Origin: Pieris napi
Taxonomy: Eukaryota; Arthropoda; Insecta; Lepidoptera; Pieridae
Direction of reading: 5' to 3'
Assembly (NCBI RefSeq): GCF_905475465.1
Contig: NC_062248.1
Coordinates: forward strand, 2,728,001 to 2,792,000
Length of the DNA stretch: 64,000 bases
Position numbers and translations under genes: made by a program. The notes under the pieces were generated by a model that was not told the origin of the DNA, did not search any database, and was given only the letters and a program-made list of their open reading frames with translations. Shown in pieces: positions 24,501 through 36,481 of this stretch. Numbering within the stretch: the first letter of the stretch is position 1; every line of letters starts with the position of its first letter.

Positions 24501-27500
24501 GCTACATGGCCAGCCCAATGCCATTTCAGTTTTCGGGCAAAAGTTAAAGCGTTTGTAAATTTAGTGACGGCTCTTATCTTTGTGTGTCTTATTTGTTTTT
24601 CTATTTATGTTCAACATGCTTCGCTCTAAACCTCTTTGACATACATTGATTTTATTCACAGCTTGTGTAGAGAATTTCCAGGTCTGGCTACCATAAGTTA
24701 AGCTGGGTAGTAGACATGAGTTCATAACTTTAGCTTTGAGAGTTATTGGTAAGTTACTCTTAAATATTTCTTTTAGGCTCCAATATTTATTCCAGGTTTG
24801 TTGGACCCTTCTCTCTATTTCTATAATGTTACATAGTAGGTGTTTGAATACTTACTCAAAATCATTTCTAAGTCAGTTTTGACGAAAGCAGTCCAAACCG
24901 CTCCAATGAACTTGCTGATCATCGCAATGACACATAGAAGAGAGTCATCAAATTGTAGTTTCTTACTTAGCACAGTTATCGAGAACATTACACCTGAAAC
25001 ATTTATTATTTTGCTTCACAAATCATATGATTATGGTTTGTTCATTAAATATTAATTCCATTATTATTAATAAATAAATAATAAAATATATCAGTGGCAC
25101 TACAACCTCTTTAGGTCTGGGCCTCAGACTTTTGAATCTGTTTCATGATCATTTTTCAATATAAAAGGCAAGTAGGTGATCAGCCACCACGCACACACGT
25201 TAGACACACGCCGTCGACTTTCTGGGTCTAAGACATGTCGGTTTCCTAACGATGTTTTCCATCACCGTTTGAGCCAATTTTAAATACGCACATAGAAAGA
25301 AAGTCCATTGGTGCACAGCCGGGGATCGAACCTACGACCTCAGGGATGAGAGTCGCACGCTGAAGCCACTAGGCCAACACTGCTCACATTAATTGAATGT
25401 TTTTATAAAATAACATGTTTCGTTTCACACATCCCAAAAAGCGCGCAAATATGACGCAACCACGGATGTAAAATTATTTTGTGCCACAGACTATGACATT
25501 GCGTGCAATAACAAAAAACTCCTTTGATTTGACCTTTTTGTACATTAGAGCAATGACGTTGGACAATTTTTTTAATATGTCTATGTATGTTCTAATACAA
25601 TGAATGTACTTTGTTGATGTTTTCGAATTACGATATCGAAGGTTTTAAGAAACAAACTTTTGTTATAGCAATAATTAAATGTTTTGTCAATTACCTATTG
25701 AATGAAGAATGATGGAGTAGCTGGCAAAAAAGCTGTATTTCAACATATCCCAGTTGAGTTGATTTCTCACGAACAAATAGAATACGCCGTGCTCAGCTGA
25801 AAGTGTTAATTAAATTATAAAATTTGCTCATTATTATTGTGGTAAATTATTATTTATTTATTTATGAACACTTTGTTGCATTACATATTTGGTACATAAA
25901 CATTTACAACAAGCGGCCTTATCGCTAACAAGCGATCTCTTCCAGGCAACCCTAGTAGGGTAAAGTGCAAAAAGTCAATAACTAAATTAAAAAATAAAAC
26001 AACAGATAACAATACAATAACAACAAAAAAAATTAAAACTAATCTTATGAGTGTGTATGAATAACATTTTTTATAGATATTTTATTAAATCTTTTATTTA
26101 TGGTTCATTTTGGAAATACGACTTGTACATAGTATTGTCTTGTCAAGTTTATTAATTAAATTAAATTAAATCTTTTATTAACATAACTTTTACACATTTA
26201 AAGAAAACACTTTTTTACCGGATTGAAGTTATGTATTATTAAATACATTTTACATAATTAAAAAAATCCCTTATTGACTTTTTGCAATTTACCCTAGTTT
26301 ACGCATTCAGAAACTACATATATTTAAGCGTCTAACTGTAGAAAATCCTCATTCCTGACCGTAATCCAATAGGCGTCGATATACGAGAAAATTTCAACTA
26401 CTCTTAAAGTAATTATTATGCAAACCATTTGTAATAAAGTGGTAGGCGGGTTTCTTATACAAGCAATAAAGTTAACTCACACATAGCAGGTCCGTAAATA
26501 ATGAAAACGGCAACCAGCGTGAGAATTACTTTGACCCTGGCGTTTGACGCACGTCGTCGAAAAGCCACATTGACTGTCTCTACCACGTGAGACAAGTCGA
26601 AGAATGCCACGTCCTTGTTAGCTGTTCGCTCGATCTGAAAAAAAAACAGATTACATTATTTTTATTTATTTATTTTTGACGTGACAACGTCTTATAAATC
26701 GATTGAGCCGGCTGCACGCACGAAAAAACATGACTCATGCGGCGTTACCTCGCTCTGAGGCGTTCCATTTAAGGCTTGAAGTGCAAGCGAGAGCGCGAAG
26801 CGGCAGAGAGGCACAATCGGACTCCGCGCTCTTCAGCGTTCGACATCTGTCTCTCTCCTACTTGAGTGAGCGATTCGTGACATTGTCACGTTCAACTATC
26901 GTCAGTAAACCGACTTTACAGACAACCGATTTTCAAAGATCACATTGGAACACAAATTTCTCCGTCCACCGAAGCGTCGACATTAATTACAATAATAATT
27001 GGTTTACAATGTTAGATAAAAAGTGCGACAGTCGAAAGCTGTTATTCACGCCAGTGACAAGTGTCAGGTACGGATGCCTTTTAACATACATCGGTGCTGC
27101 TTTATGCCTTAAACGTCTGCATCTTCAGAACCTCAAAGATGTATTTCCAGCTATACGTGCCTGACACGACGGCTTTCGGGATTAAACTGGGTTTATCAGC
27201 TCCGTGTTTAATACTTATATAAAAATTGGAAGGCGCAAGCATAAAACAATGTCTGTTGTTTATGTTTTTATAAACCGAAGAAAGTTTAGTACTTCAGTTC
27301 GTCGCCACATTAGTATCAAGTTGAGGGTTCGACTCTTACTCTGTTACATCTGGCCAGTAGCACTATACGGCTGTGAGGCATGGACTAATAAAGAAGGACA
27401 CAAAAAGACCCTCAAGGCTTTTGAGATGTGGTATTACACATGCTTCACATCAGCTGGATCCAAAGAGTGATGAATGAAAGAGTCCTTAAACATGTCCCAT

Positions 27501-30500
27501 GTATGGATACGACAGGTATAACGCTGAGCAAGCTATGGGCATGAAGGTAACGGAGACGAGTTTGAAGGGAATAATGCTCAATGTTGGGTTGAGAGGCATC
27601 TTTTTGGGATTTGCTGTGAGGGTCATGCAGGGGGTTGTCAAAAGAAATAGGTAGTAATAGAGTAGTAATATAGTAATAGAAAGTAAACATTCGGGTTACC
27701 AATACATTTATGTAAGCTTTTTAACACCTCCGACGACTACATAGTCGGGGAATAATCTGGAAACGTTTAAAAAAAAAAGAGTCCTTAAACGAATCGGGTC
27801 GACGCTTATACAGACTGTTAAAATATGGAAAGTGCCATATCTCGGATACGCTTTGCCTTATAATCGAAACGTCTTGTTACAGCTTATAATGGTGGGCAAA
27901 ATTCAAAGCAAGAGTCGGGCTGGTAGAAGAAGTCGTGATTGCGGAACGTACGGGAGTGGACCCTGATCACATCCGCTGAGAAGCTTTTTAGACTAGCGCA
28001 TGATACCCGCTAATCAAAGCTGTCAACAGCCAACCTTTAGTAATAAAGTGAAGAAGAAGAAAAGAAGAAGAAGAATATTTTGTTAGTGCTCAGCAGACCT
28101 AGAAGACCCGATGCGTACAATAATATAGCATTACTACTTAGTTTGGGTTGGTAATATAGTTAACCACTAAGCTACTAATTCATAGAGTAATTTTTGACAG
28201 TATCAGCCAAGACTCGTTATCTTCTATAGCTTTCGTAATTCACAAAAATGTAATCATGTATATATAACGTGATAGCACAGTTTCGCGTTTGCATATCATT
28301 AGATAACCTAATCGAAATAAGTATTTGACCCAAATCCCCAAGATAATCTGGTCTATTGCAAAATTAATTACTAAAATATTTAAATTGTACGTTAGAGCAG
28401 ATGCAAGCAATACGTTGCATAAATATTATGACATTTTGGGAATTAAACTTTATAAAACCCAATTATTAATGACAATATTTTTTAGACACTGTTGAATAAT
28501 CCTCCTCCGTTCGCTTGCTGTTGCGGTAGATAACTGCACTGCTGTCTTCTTCTCTGACGATCTCCAGCTAGGTGAAATGAGAGACCAAAGTGCCCAGGTT
28601 TTGTGATACGTGGTCGATCGTGTTGGACTGCGTCCCCTTGGTCTTTTCCCTCCATTTTCCCGAATAATACAGAATTAATTTCAATATTCGCGTTTATATT
28701 CGATTCTGCCCGAAGATTCAAGTAACATAAAATGGATTCTCGGAGAAATAAAAATAATGGTGCTTGTCTGTCCATACATCAACGTTCTAATTAGAGATAT
28801 TTTCACTTATAATACCACAAGAGCTTCAAAATTATCGGGTATTTCCCGATAGGTTCGTTGCAAACAATTAATATAGTCTCACAACGACTATAGTCGTCAT
28901 GACGACTATATTTGTTTGCAGGGAACCTTGAGGGAAATGGCCGATAATTTTGAAGCTCGTGTGGTATTCGGGGGATTATTTTTCCGACCCAAATGTCGGC
29001 CAATAGAATTGCACCATGAGACGAAATGTACAGTTAACAAATAAGAATTTCATAATGAATAAAACAACTACTTAATACTTTTCTTGAAGCAACGACCAGA
29101 TAAAATTTTCACAAAAAATTTTCAGTATAATACCATGTAGGTTGTACCACGTGACGTCGAATGGTGCAATTCTATTGGCCGATATTTGGGTCGGAAAAAT
29201 AATCACAAAAAACTAATTGGTATTGGATATTTGTACTTCTTATATCTACTACAAAAATGCACTTTATTGATTGCCTGTTGGATCTTAGTCGGTTAAGAAT
29301 TGTGTTGACCTGCCAGTAAGCTATTAAATATTTTATAAATAATATTAGAAGATATAAATTACAAACCAATAACAGAAAAATAGCAAATTTAATCTTAAAT
29401 TAAATATAAATTTAAAAACTTAAAACTCATAAAGAGTAATAAACAAAATTACGGTACTTGGAAGATTGATTTAAAATATATTAATGTTAAATTAAATTGT
29501 AAGAGCGAGGTTGCCTGCATTAAAAGTAGCAAAGAAAAGAGCTGTTGGTACAAAAGACTTTTATTTCTAGTAACTCCACGATTACCAAGAAAGGAAAACT
29601 TATCAATAAGATCAGCATGAATATTAAGTTCTATATTTTATACAAATAAACCAGGTCAATGTCGAAGATCTATCTCGAAATAGTCTAATGATTTATATTT
29701 TCATAATACCAGACAACGGAAAAATATATTCTTCAAAACTAACCTACTAACTATTTAGGACAATAATAATCTAATACAATACTAAAATGAGTAACGCTAT
29801 TATGGGTATTGACTTTAGATTGTGGCACGTGTTTTCTTATGCAAGTCGGTTGCCTCTGAACCTTGCTTGTTGGTTTTAAGATCCTAAATATCCTAATAAA
29901 TGGCTGCTTATTATTACTGTTTAATGCCTTTCTAAGTGCATTTTGTTAGCATACATGCAGTGTTGGCTTAGTGGCTACAGCGGGCGACTATCATTCCTGA
30001 GGCGTAGGTTCGATCCCCGGCTGTGCACCAATGGACTTTCTGTCTATGTGCGCGTTCAACATTCGCTCGAACGGTGAAGGAAAGCATCACGAGGAAACCG
30101 GCTTGCCTTAGACCAAAAACGTCGACGGCGTGTGTCAGCCACAGGAGGCTGATCGTGAAACAGGTTCAGAAATCTGAGGCCCAGACTTAAAAAGGTTATA
30201 GCGCAGTGATTTTTTTAAGTGCATATAGTCTATGTCATGTTTAGATTGGCTATCTAACAAAGGGTACACGTTGTAATACGACACTTATCTGAAGTATTAT
30301 CGGTTAAGTGGTGCATTTCCTTGAGTACCTATTGTTTTACTCTTCAGTAGTTTATCAAAGTTTGATGTACTAGACTAGGATCTGTTTGTTCCAGATCAAG
30401 TAATATGTACCAAGAACGTGTAAAACGGTGCACAATGCGTCAAATAATTGTATATTTTTTAATATGTTTTTACTAGGATAAAAGTCTTTTAGACGATAGT

Positions 30501-33388
30501 TTTTATTATGTTGCCATATGTATCAAAATATATATATATAGTTATTCGTTTTCGAAAACTTAAATTCACATACAAATTAAAATTTCAAATTTAGAACAGT
30601 GGTTGATTAAATCTCTAAAGTAATGGGTTGAATGAAATCTGTGTGAAAATCAAATTCAAAAAAGTTATTATTTAGTGTATATAACATGATTATTTTTCCG
30701 ACCCAAATATCGGCCAATAGAATTGCACCATTCGACGTCACGTGGTACAACCTACATGGTATTATAATGATAATTTTTTGTGAAAATTTTCTCTGGTCGT
30801 TGCTTCAAGAAAAGTATTAAGTAGTTGTTTTATTCATTATGAAATTCTTATTTGTTAACTGTACATTTCGTCTCATGGTGCAATTCTATTGGCCGACATT
30901 TGGGTCGGAAAAATAATCCCCCGAATACCACACGAGCTTCAAAATTATCGGGCATTTCCCAAATACCCGATAATTTTGAAGCTCTTGTGGTATTATAACT
31001 GAGAATTTGGCACCTAGCATATTCTATTCTTTTTTTATCTATTGTAATGTAATATTATATGGCATAAAATATATTTACAATATCATAAATCATGTAAAAT
31101 TACATGCTATGCAAACGATAATAAACGATTAAAAAATATGCGGCTTACTACAAAAAACCTATTTACGGTTTCGTAAAAGAAAAAATACTACCACAAGAAC
31201 TTTGCAGCTGGAAAAAGCTAAAGATAATTTGTTTCATTGATTTTTTTTTATTGTCAAGTGAATCAGCCTTCTATGTTTGACAACCTTCAATTTCGGGTCT
31301 AAGACTATTCAGGAACGCAATGCTGCCTCCTGTCTGTCAAAATTTCCGAATATTTCGCTAATAAAGAGGTTGTGTGTGTGAAGCGTGAACACTTCACACA
31401 CACAACATACAAACGTTCTGATACATTCAACTATTGAACACGAAACTTGTTGCCGTTTTATTTTATTAAGAGGTGATTAAATAGAACTAACCCATATATT
31501 ATGTTCTTATCACAGGATTATACGATAATATTTATTTTATTTTTCATAGTTGCTAAATATTCAAGTTGACATTGTATTTCGAAACAATTATCATAATACG
31601 ATAACAGTATATAGACAATATCTATAGCCAAGTCATTTTATTAGCTTCATAATAAAATGTTATTTAAATTTGTTTATTACTAGTAGCTTTGCAATCGCCT
31701 TAAAATAGTGTTAAGTGTATTTTTAATAATACATATATACATAATATATTTATATTATATATTTTAGTTTATGTTAAGTTTAGTTATTTATTTCAATGTG
31801 TATTATTTTATTATTATAAGTATTTAATCAGACATCTTAATAAATAATTCAAAGTAATTAGAAGTTAAAGATTGATTTGAGTAAATGTATTAAAAAACCT
31901 TTTATTCTAAAGTAGCTTTAAATGCATCTTGGAATGCAGACGTATGCAGCATTGTAAAGCAGATACAGTGGCTCGGATACTTGTACCGGCAAATTTAACT
32001 GAGTATCTTTGAGAAAACATTAATTAACGCAATACGCGCTTTTTGTATTAAAACCTTTTTATCGAATATTTATAGATTAGACTATGCTGAAGAGCCGAAT
32101 GAAGGGAATTCTTAGATACCCGCCCTTAATGTATTGACATTACTGACTACGTAAGAGTTGGGTGGTGGTTTCAGTACCTTCATTAGATCTTTCAGTTAAT
32201 GTAAACTACCCACACTATGAAATGGTCCAAATAAAATTTGACCTTAATCATCAAGGCAAGATCTGACTTATGTGAGAAAATACACAAAGTGAATTCAACA
32301 TATCAGTACTTATTATTTTATTTACAAGATCATTTTAGTAAGTAATACTGAACCAGATAAAACGCATTTATCGAGTCAGGACATTATAACCATAAACTTA
32401 AAATCTTGAATTATGATAATAAAACGCCTTTTTTTATTATCGAGACTAAAGTTACTAATAAAATATTCTTATAACCCTATATATACATATTTATTTATGT
32501 ACGTAATATAGATATTAATAAAAAAAAATCTCTTGTGTTATCTTCCTTAAATTCCGAAGCGAATGAGTAAAATCAATTTGTACTTACTTTTGGAAATCCT
32601 TTGTCCTCCAGAAACGCATCAGGCTCTTTCAAGCAGAAACATCCATACATCAGGACGAAGCTAAATAATATACTCGTAGAGGAGAACAGCGCGTAGTAAC
32701 CCATGCGCTGCACCAGAATGCCTCCCAGTGCTATCCCTATTGGGACTCCGACTGTCATACAAAAGCTGACCAAGCCCACTCTAAAAGTCCTGGACTTCTC
32801 CGACGTGATATCACTTATGTAGCTGAAGACACCAAGAAACATTGTCACCCAACCACCAGTAACAGCCGTAAAGAAAGTCTCCAAGAACACAGTAATTTCA
32901 ACAGGAATCTCATAAAAGAAAAATACATTTACGATATTATTTATCGAAGTCATTAGTTCCCCGAAAATGGGCAAAAGTATGCAAAGCTTCCGTTTTCCGG
33001 TCCTATCGCTCCAAGCCCCCAAAAACATGATAATAATACATGGTAATGCGGTGTTAATCACGCTTCTCCAAATATCGATGGAGGATATGAGTGTCTGAAC
33101 TTGTCTTTCGTATTCTGAGAAGTTGTTGCTATTTTTCTTTACCAATGCGTTGCATATTTCGTCACCAAACGCGAAGTTCACTCTGCAAGCTTTGTCCAAA
33201 TTGAAGTTTCCCATCGCAAATCTGGATATCACACTGGGAATAATGAGTCCAGCGAAAAGCGGCTCCACTGTTATATTTTCTCTTATGTAGCATAGTTTCT
33301 CCGAGAAGTTTCTATCTTTGTACTTTACCAATTTCTTGTTTAGAGGCTTCTCCTCTGTCTTATCTGGGTCTTGGTTTTCGTCAGCCAT
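21597..33388 (-). CDS. SLC46-type MFS transporter, gene C (7 coding exons, 534 aa)
   Basis: Complete gene. Exons (minus strand): 32588-33388, 26481-26634, 25695-25796, 24856-24993, 23801-23884, 23325-23481 and 21597-21765; 1605 nt, 535 codons with TAG stop. Intron phases are 0,1,1,1,1,2. Residues: T-V-E-P at 40-43, TM1, Cys68 and Cys79, sequon N89-F-S, MFS motif A GAWSDRTGKRK (124-134). Arg replaces the Lys of A, B and D but fits the family motif. Exon 5 has T-S-L-R-S, exon 6 L-P-G-A-V-F. Exon 7 encodes a long charged Glu/Lys-rich tail of about 50 residues, the longest of the array. Intron 1 is about 5.95 kb and is packed with LINE, SINE and fold-back DNA. Insertions lie very close to the donors of exons 4 and 6. 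Kozak context is aaaATGG. The membrane site and substrate are not determinable here. Confidence 0.92.
22060..22163 (-). repeat. SINE family A, 3'-truncated, in gene C intron 6
   Basis: Retains the tRNA-like head only (gccaacactgctc end, gatttgaacgcacgacctc B-box side). Confidence 0.6.
22987..23309 (-). mobile_element. Helitron-like element, family H1, beside exon 6 of gene C
   Basis: Minus-strand copy from ttaga (5' TC end at 23308-23309) to CTAG at 22987-22990, flanked by A and T in the element's orientation. Its 5' end is 15 bp from the last base of exon 6 (23325), so it begins just after the donor hexamer. Confidence 0.6.
23648..23701. promoter_or_regulatory. Paired X-box-like palindromes in gene C intron 5
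   Basis: GTTACCATGGTAAC at 23648-23661 and GTAACCATGGTTAC at 23688-23701, 26 bp apart. This is a near-ideal RFX X-box pair, like the one at 7777-7824. Confidence 0.4.
24296..24835 (-). pseudogene. RTE-like non-LTR retrotransposon, C-terminal RT fragment
   Basis: The minus strand encodes, with one or two frame changes, the end of a LINE polyprotein: E-I-E-R-R-V-Q-Q-T-W-N-K-Y-W-S-L-K, then C-L-L-P-S-L-T-Y-G-S-Q-T-W, then W-T-K-R-V-T-Q-W and K-G-R-P-L-D-R-W-E-D-D with A-G-K-N-W. These are hallmarks of insect RTE-type elements. It lies in gene C intron 4 and stops about 20 bp from the exon 4 donor. Confidence 0.8.
25091..25384 (-). repeat. SINE family A, full length, in gene C intron 3
   Basis: Runs from tcagtggcactacaacctct (3' tail) to gccaacactgctc (5' head), with all internal blocks present. 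Confidence 0.85.
25905..26285. repeat. Two decayed repeats in gene C intron 2
   Basis: About 25910-25975 is the gcggccttatcgct repeat. About 26165-26285 is one half of the tttaaagaaaacact / ccggattgaagttatg palindrome (see 13798-13977), without its second arm. Confidence 0.5.
26690..27175 (+). other. GC-richer block with a 150-codon open frame, upstream of gene C exon 2
   Basis: Base composition rises sharply against the AT-rich surroundings. A TATA-like cttataaatc at about 26690-26699 precedes an open frame (26703-27164; first ATG at 26730) rich in Arg, Ser and Leu with no motif I recognise. It lies within the upstream side of the intron 1 acceptor of gene C. It may be the end of an unclassified mobile element; I do not assign a function. 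Confidence 0.3.
27204..28060 (+). pseudogene. Non-LTR retrotransposon RT fragment interrupted by a retroposed insert
   Basis: The first part (27204-27491) encodes L-L-L-C-Y-I-W-P-V-A-L-Y-G-C-E-A-W-T and, after a frame change, R-V-M-N-E-R-V-L-K. The second part (27776-28060) resumes with V-L-K-R-I-G and continues to Y-L-G-Y-A-L and G-R-R-S-R-D, matching the C-terminal region of insect LINE polyproteins. A 284-bp insert with a 15-bp target duplication splits it. It lies in gene C intron 1. Confidence 0.8.
27492..27775 (+). mobile_element. Retroposed insert with A tail and 15-bp target-site duplication
   Basis: Flanked by AAAGAGTCCTTAAAC at 27477-27491 and 27776-27790. The insert ends in an A-run at about 27769-27775. 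The body (starting atgtcccatgtatggatacg) matches neither SINE family nor any RNA I know. It contains a small hairpin near 27733-27760 (ccgacgactacatagtcggg). Structure indicates LINE-mediated retroposition of an RNA. Confidence 0.8.
28490..28760 (-). pseudogene. Non-LTR retrotransposon C-terminal fragment
   Basis: One minus-strand frame gives G-G-K-R-P-R-G-R-S-P-T-R, the arginine-rich block that precedes the W-x-D segment at the end of many LINE RTs. The rest is frameshifted. The 97-codon open frame across it is an artefact of that frameshift. Confidence 0.55.
28975..29204. repeat. MITE with ~45-bp terminal inverted repeats
   Basis: Ends gattatttttccgacccaaa and its complement; the TIR continues through cggccaatagaattgcacca. 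The second copy is at 30688-30919 in inverse orientation. Confidence 0.7.
29957..30211 (+). repeat. SINE family A, full length
   Basis: Head gcagtgttggcttagtggct with B box aggttcgatcccc, then the ccggcttgcc and gtcgacggcgtgtgtcag blocks, and tail aaaaaggttatagcgcagtg. It sits inside the spacer of the fold-back in gene C intron 1. Confidence 0.85.
30999..32587. other. Rest of gene C intron 1; no feature beyond microsatellite-like AT sequence
   Basis: AT-rich intronic sequence with a short palindrome at about 31370-31400 (gtgtgtgtgaag...cttcacacacac). I see no exon or recognisable repeat of length. Confidence 0.5.
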
Positions 33389-33660
33389 TTTATCGTATTA
33401 GTTCATGTTCCACAGAGCAGCAACAGTTACGATGGTTGATTCAACAATGGATGTCAATATAGTATTTGTAATAATTGTTTTATTATTTACTCGTCCGATG
33501 TTTGATATCAATTATGCAGATAATGATATTGATAATGAATGTTTATTCCTATTGGTTCGATAAGTCCTCAATATGTTGACTTTGTAAACTATAATTATCT
33601 ATTCACCAACAATCAGAGATATCTGAAACAAAGAATGCCAATTAGTATTATTGAGTTAAT
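33389..33660. promoter_or_regulatory. Upstream region of gene C with clustered GATA-type cores
   Basis: Within 115-170 bp of the ATG lie tgatatca, agataatgatattgataatg (about 33518-33537) and cgataag (about 33558). This is the densest GATA cluster in front of any of the four transporters. No clear TATA box. Confidence 0.3.
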
Positions 33661-33947
33661 TAAGGTTAGAATTCGGGATTTCTAATTATTAAATATATTT
33701 GTTTAGGTTGATAATGAACATTAGTAATTGTGTTATAAGTGGAATTAACAGTTATAAAATCCTTTTATAAGCAAATAATTTTACAATTTATGCTATCATA
33801 TGGTTATTGGTGAGGGTATTAGATAAACAAGAGAGACAGTCGATGATTGCCGCGCCCAGATAATGCATTGTTGAAAATTAGGTTTTCAATTCAAAACAAC
33901 TAATTTGTGGTTTTGGTACATTTTAAGGTTTTGTTTAATGTATGCTT

Positions 33948-34060
33948 TCTTTAGACCAATAGAGCGATGGGTCGACGGGATTGAAAGGGCACAAAACAAA
34001 ATAGGGTAGAAAAAGATGGACGAGGGGCTTCCGGACCCGCATCTTAGAATAGTAGAAATT
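33948..34060 (+). pseudogene. Short LINE C-terminal remnant
   Basis: Encodes R-P-I-E-R-W-V-D-G-I-E-R-A-Q, the basic block plus W-x-D motif found near the end of RTE-type polyproteins (compare 24296-24835 and 40325-40475). Confidence 0.5.
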
Positions 34061-34750
34061 TTATTTTTATCTATTTTGTTAAATATATGCCAATAAGTTG
34101 TGGATGAATAAAGGCTTATTATGTATATTCTTCAGAGTTTATTTATGAGATATGATTTTTTTTCTTGAGATGTTTTTTTTAGCATGGAAAGCAAAAAAGG
34201 ATATATATAGATGATAGAACATAATATTTATTTGCTAACATGTAATTAAAAAGTGTGGTAGGATATTTTTAAATTTCAATTCTTGGTTTTAATGAGCCCG
34301 TTATAATCTGTTAAATAATTTTAAATATTTGCTTATATGAAGGAATAGAAGGTAAGTAAGTCCCAAGAATCAACGGCGTGCTGTGTGACGGTAAAAACAT
34401 ATGAAGAATCTGCGCCACTATCTTTTTGTTCTTAGTTGTTACAGAGAATGTCATGTAACATATAAACAAATGCTACACAATGTTAGTGTGATAAATACCA
34501 TTCATCAAATTTATCATGTGATTGTCACGGTCTTATACGCGAAAATTGCCAGTCAATTATAAAAATTTCAAAGTCATGGTCGATAATACGTAAGATATAA
34601 GCACTGGTTGCCTAGCAGTTTAAAGTATCCCAAGGCTGTGGTCGTTCATTGAAAACCCGGTATGTAGACCCAAAAATCAACGTTGGTCTGTCGTAGACTG
34701 ATGCCTATAAAACTAACAATAAACTAGACGAAGACAATCAAAAGCCATTG

Positions 34751-35006
34751 AGCAGTGTGGGTCTAGTGGCTTCAGCGTGCGACTCTCATCCTTGAGGTCG
34801 TAAGTCCAAGCCCCGGATGTGCACCAATAGACTTTCTATGTGCGCATTCCTTTAAGGGAGACATCGTGAGGAAACCGGCTTGCCTTAGACCCGAAAAGTT
34901 AACGGCGTGTGTCAGGCATTGGAGGCTGATCACCTACTTGCCTATTTGATTTATACAGATACTAAAATCTGAGGCCCAGATCTAAAAAGGTTGTAGCGCC
35001 ACTGAT
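34751..35006 (+). repeat. SINE family A, full length
   Basis: Head agcagtgtgggtctagtggc through tail aaaggttgtagcgccactga. The B box is slightly altered (taagtccaagcccc). Confidence 0.8.
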
Positions 35007-35704
35007 GTATGTTTATGACCCATTGGACTTGGACTGAATTATAATTAAAATTAAAAAAAAAAACACTGATTCCAATTTTAAAAAATGTTGCAAGACACTC
35101 TCATAAACTCACATCCACACACACTGGTAAATCCATTCTCATCCACTCACCTTGAAGCTCTACTCAGGTTCTGCTGGGGCTCGGCAATAATTTATCGTTA
35201 GAGTACTTTGGAAGGTTTGGAGATTATTTGGGACTATCTAGCGAAAACACTGGTGGATCGAGGCAAACCGGACCCGTTACAGGTAACTCATAAAACAAAA
35301 AAGGCTTGTGGTTGAATTTTTAACTACCCTCCTAGCCATTCAACTCATAAAAGTTGTAGCTCTACTGGATTATTGTTATTGTCAAATTTTATGAGGTTTT
35401 TCATTAAAAACAATGATTCAACGCAAGGTAATCGACCGCAAACGGCAGTACCATATTGATTTGTTGTTTATTGTTATATTGAAATTGACCGCATGTTGTC
35501 TTAAAAAATTGCAATGATGATTAAGAAATAAAATAGCTAGTTTTATTTATAATATCATCAAATTATGTAGAATACAGCTAAAACTGACAATTTTAGCTTG
35601 ACTCGTTGCTCGATTAATAAGGGTTAAGTACATGTCGTCATGCTTTTTTAATGGATGTAATAATAAAATCCCAACCAACGCGAGTACTCTACACAATATC
35701 TTTA

Positions 35705-36021
35705 TCTAATATATAAAATTCTCGTGTCGCGGTGTTTGTGGTTAATCTCCTCCGAAACAGCTCGACCGATTCTCATGAAATTTTTTGTGCATATTGGGTA
35801 TGTCTGAGAATCGGACATCTATTTTTCATCCCCCTAAATGTTAAGAGTAGTCCAACCCTAAATATTTATTTTTTATTTTTAGATATTTTTTTCTGTTTTT
35901 ATTTTTTTATGATACAGCATTAAAAAAAAACAACCCCTAACTTTCACCCCTCTACAATCAACCCCTATTTTTTTATTATAAATGATATACATGGCAAAAC
36001 GACGTTTGCCCGGTCAGCTAG
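35705..36021 (+). mobile_element. Helitron-like element, family H1
   Basis: Begins TCTAATATATAAAATTCTCG after A and ends gcccggtcagctag before T. It is the best-preserved 5' end in the window. Confidence 0.6.
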
Positions 36022-36481
36022 TAATATATAGCATATAATAAATAAGAATTGTACCAAGTACTGAAACTCTTAGATTACTGTGAGGAGTACCTAGTATGGA
36101 AGGGTTGAACTCGCTAAATCTGCTTCAAAAAATTAAATTAAATTGGCCTCTTAAGTATTTTATTTTCAACTCAAGATTTCTGGCCTTTGGAGTGGACTTT
36201 AAATTGAGGAAATCCTACACTAATACAATTGTCTATTCAGTTTCGACTGAGTAGGTATTATTCAATTAGGTTTCTTAATTGAAAGTTTTTTTTACACATA
36301 TTACATAATAAATATTTTTTAAATTTTTTCTGTTTACACATTACACATATTACATAAAAACTTTAGAGGTGTCAAGGGACACCCGGATGGAACGAAATTC
36401 CTTTCGATTAATTTATATGTTAATTGGTATCATAACAGTATGATAGATTTTCTCGACACCAATCTTACGACGAAAAAAAAA

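Larger units (their letters stand above)
28807..30998. mobile_element. Large fold-back structure in gene C intron 1
   Basis: Left arm 28807-29204 and right arm 30688-30998 are inverted copies (about 310 shared bp, over 95% by eye). They enclose 1.48 kb that contains a family-A SINE. Each arm is itself two palindromes: an outer one (caagagcttcaaaattatcg with its complement) and an inner MITE with ends gattatttttccgaccc. The left arm's outer palindrome carries an extra ~85-bp loop that contains another small palindrome (gactatagtcgtcatgacg). Confidence 0.7.
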
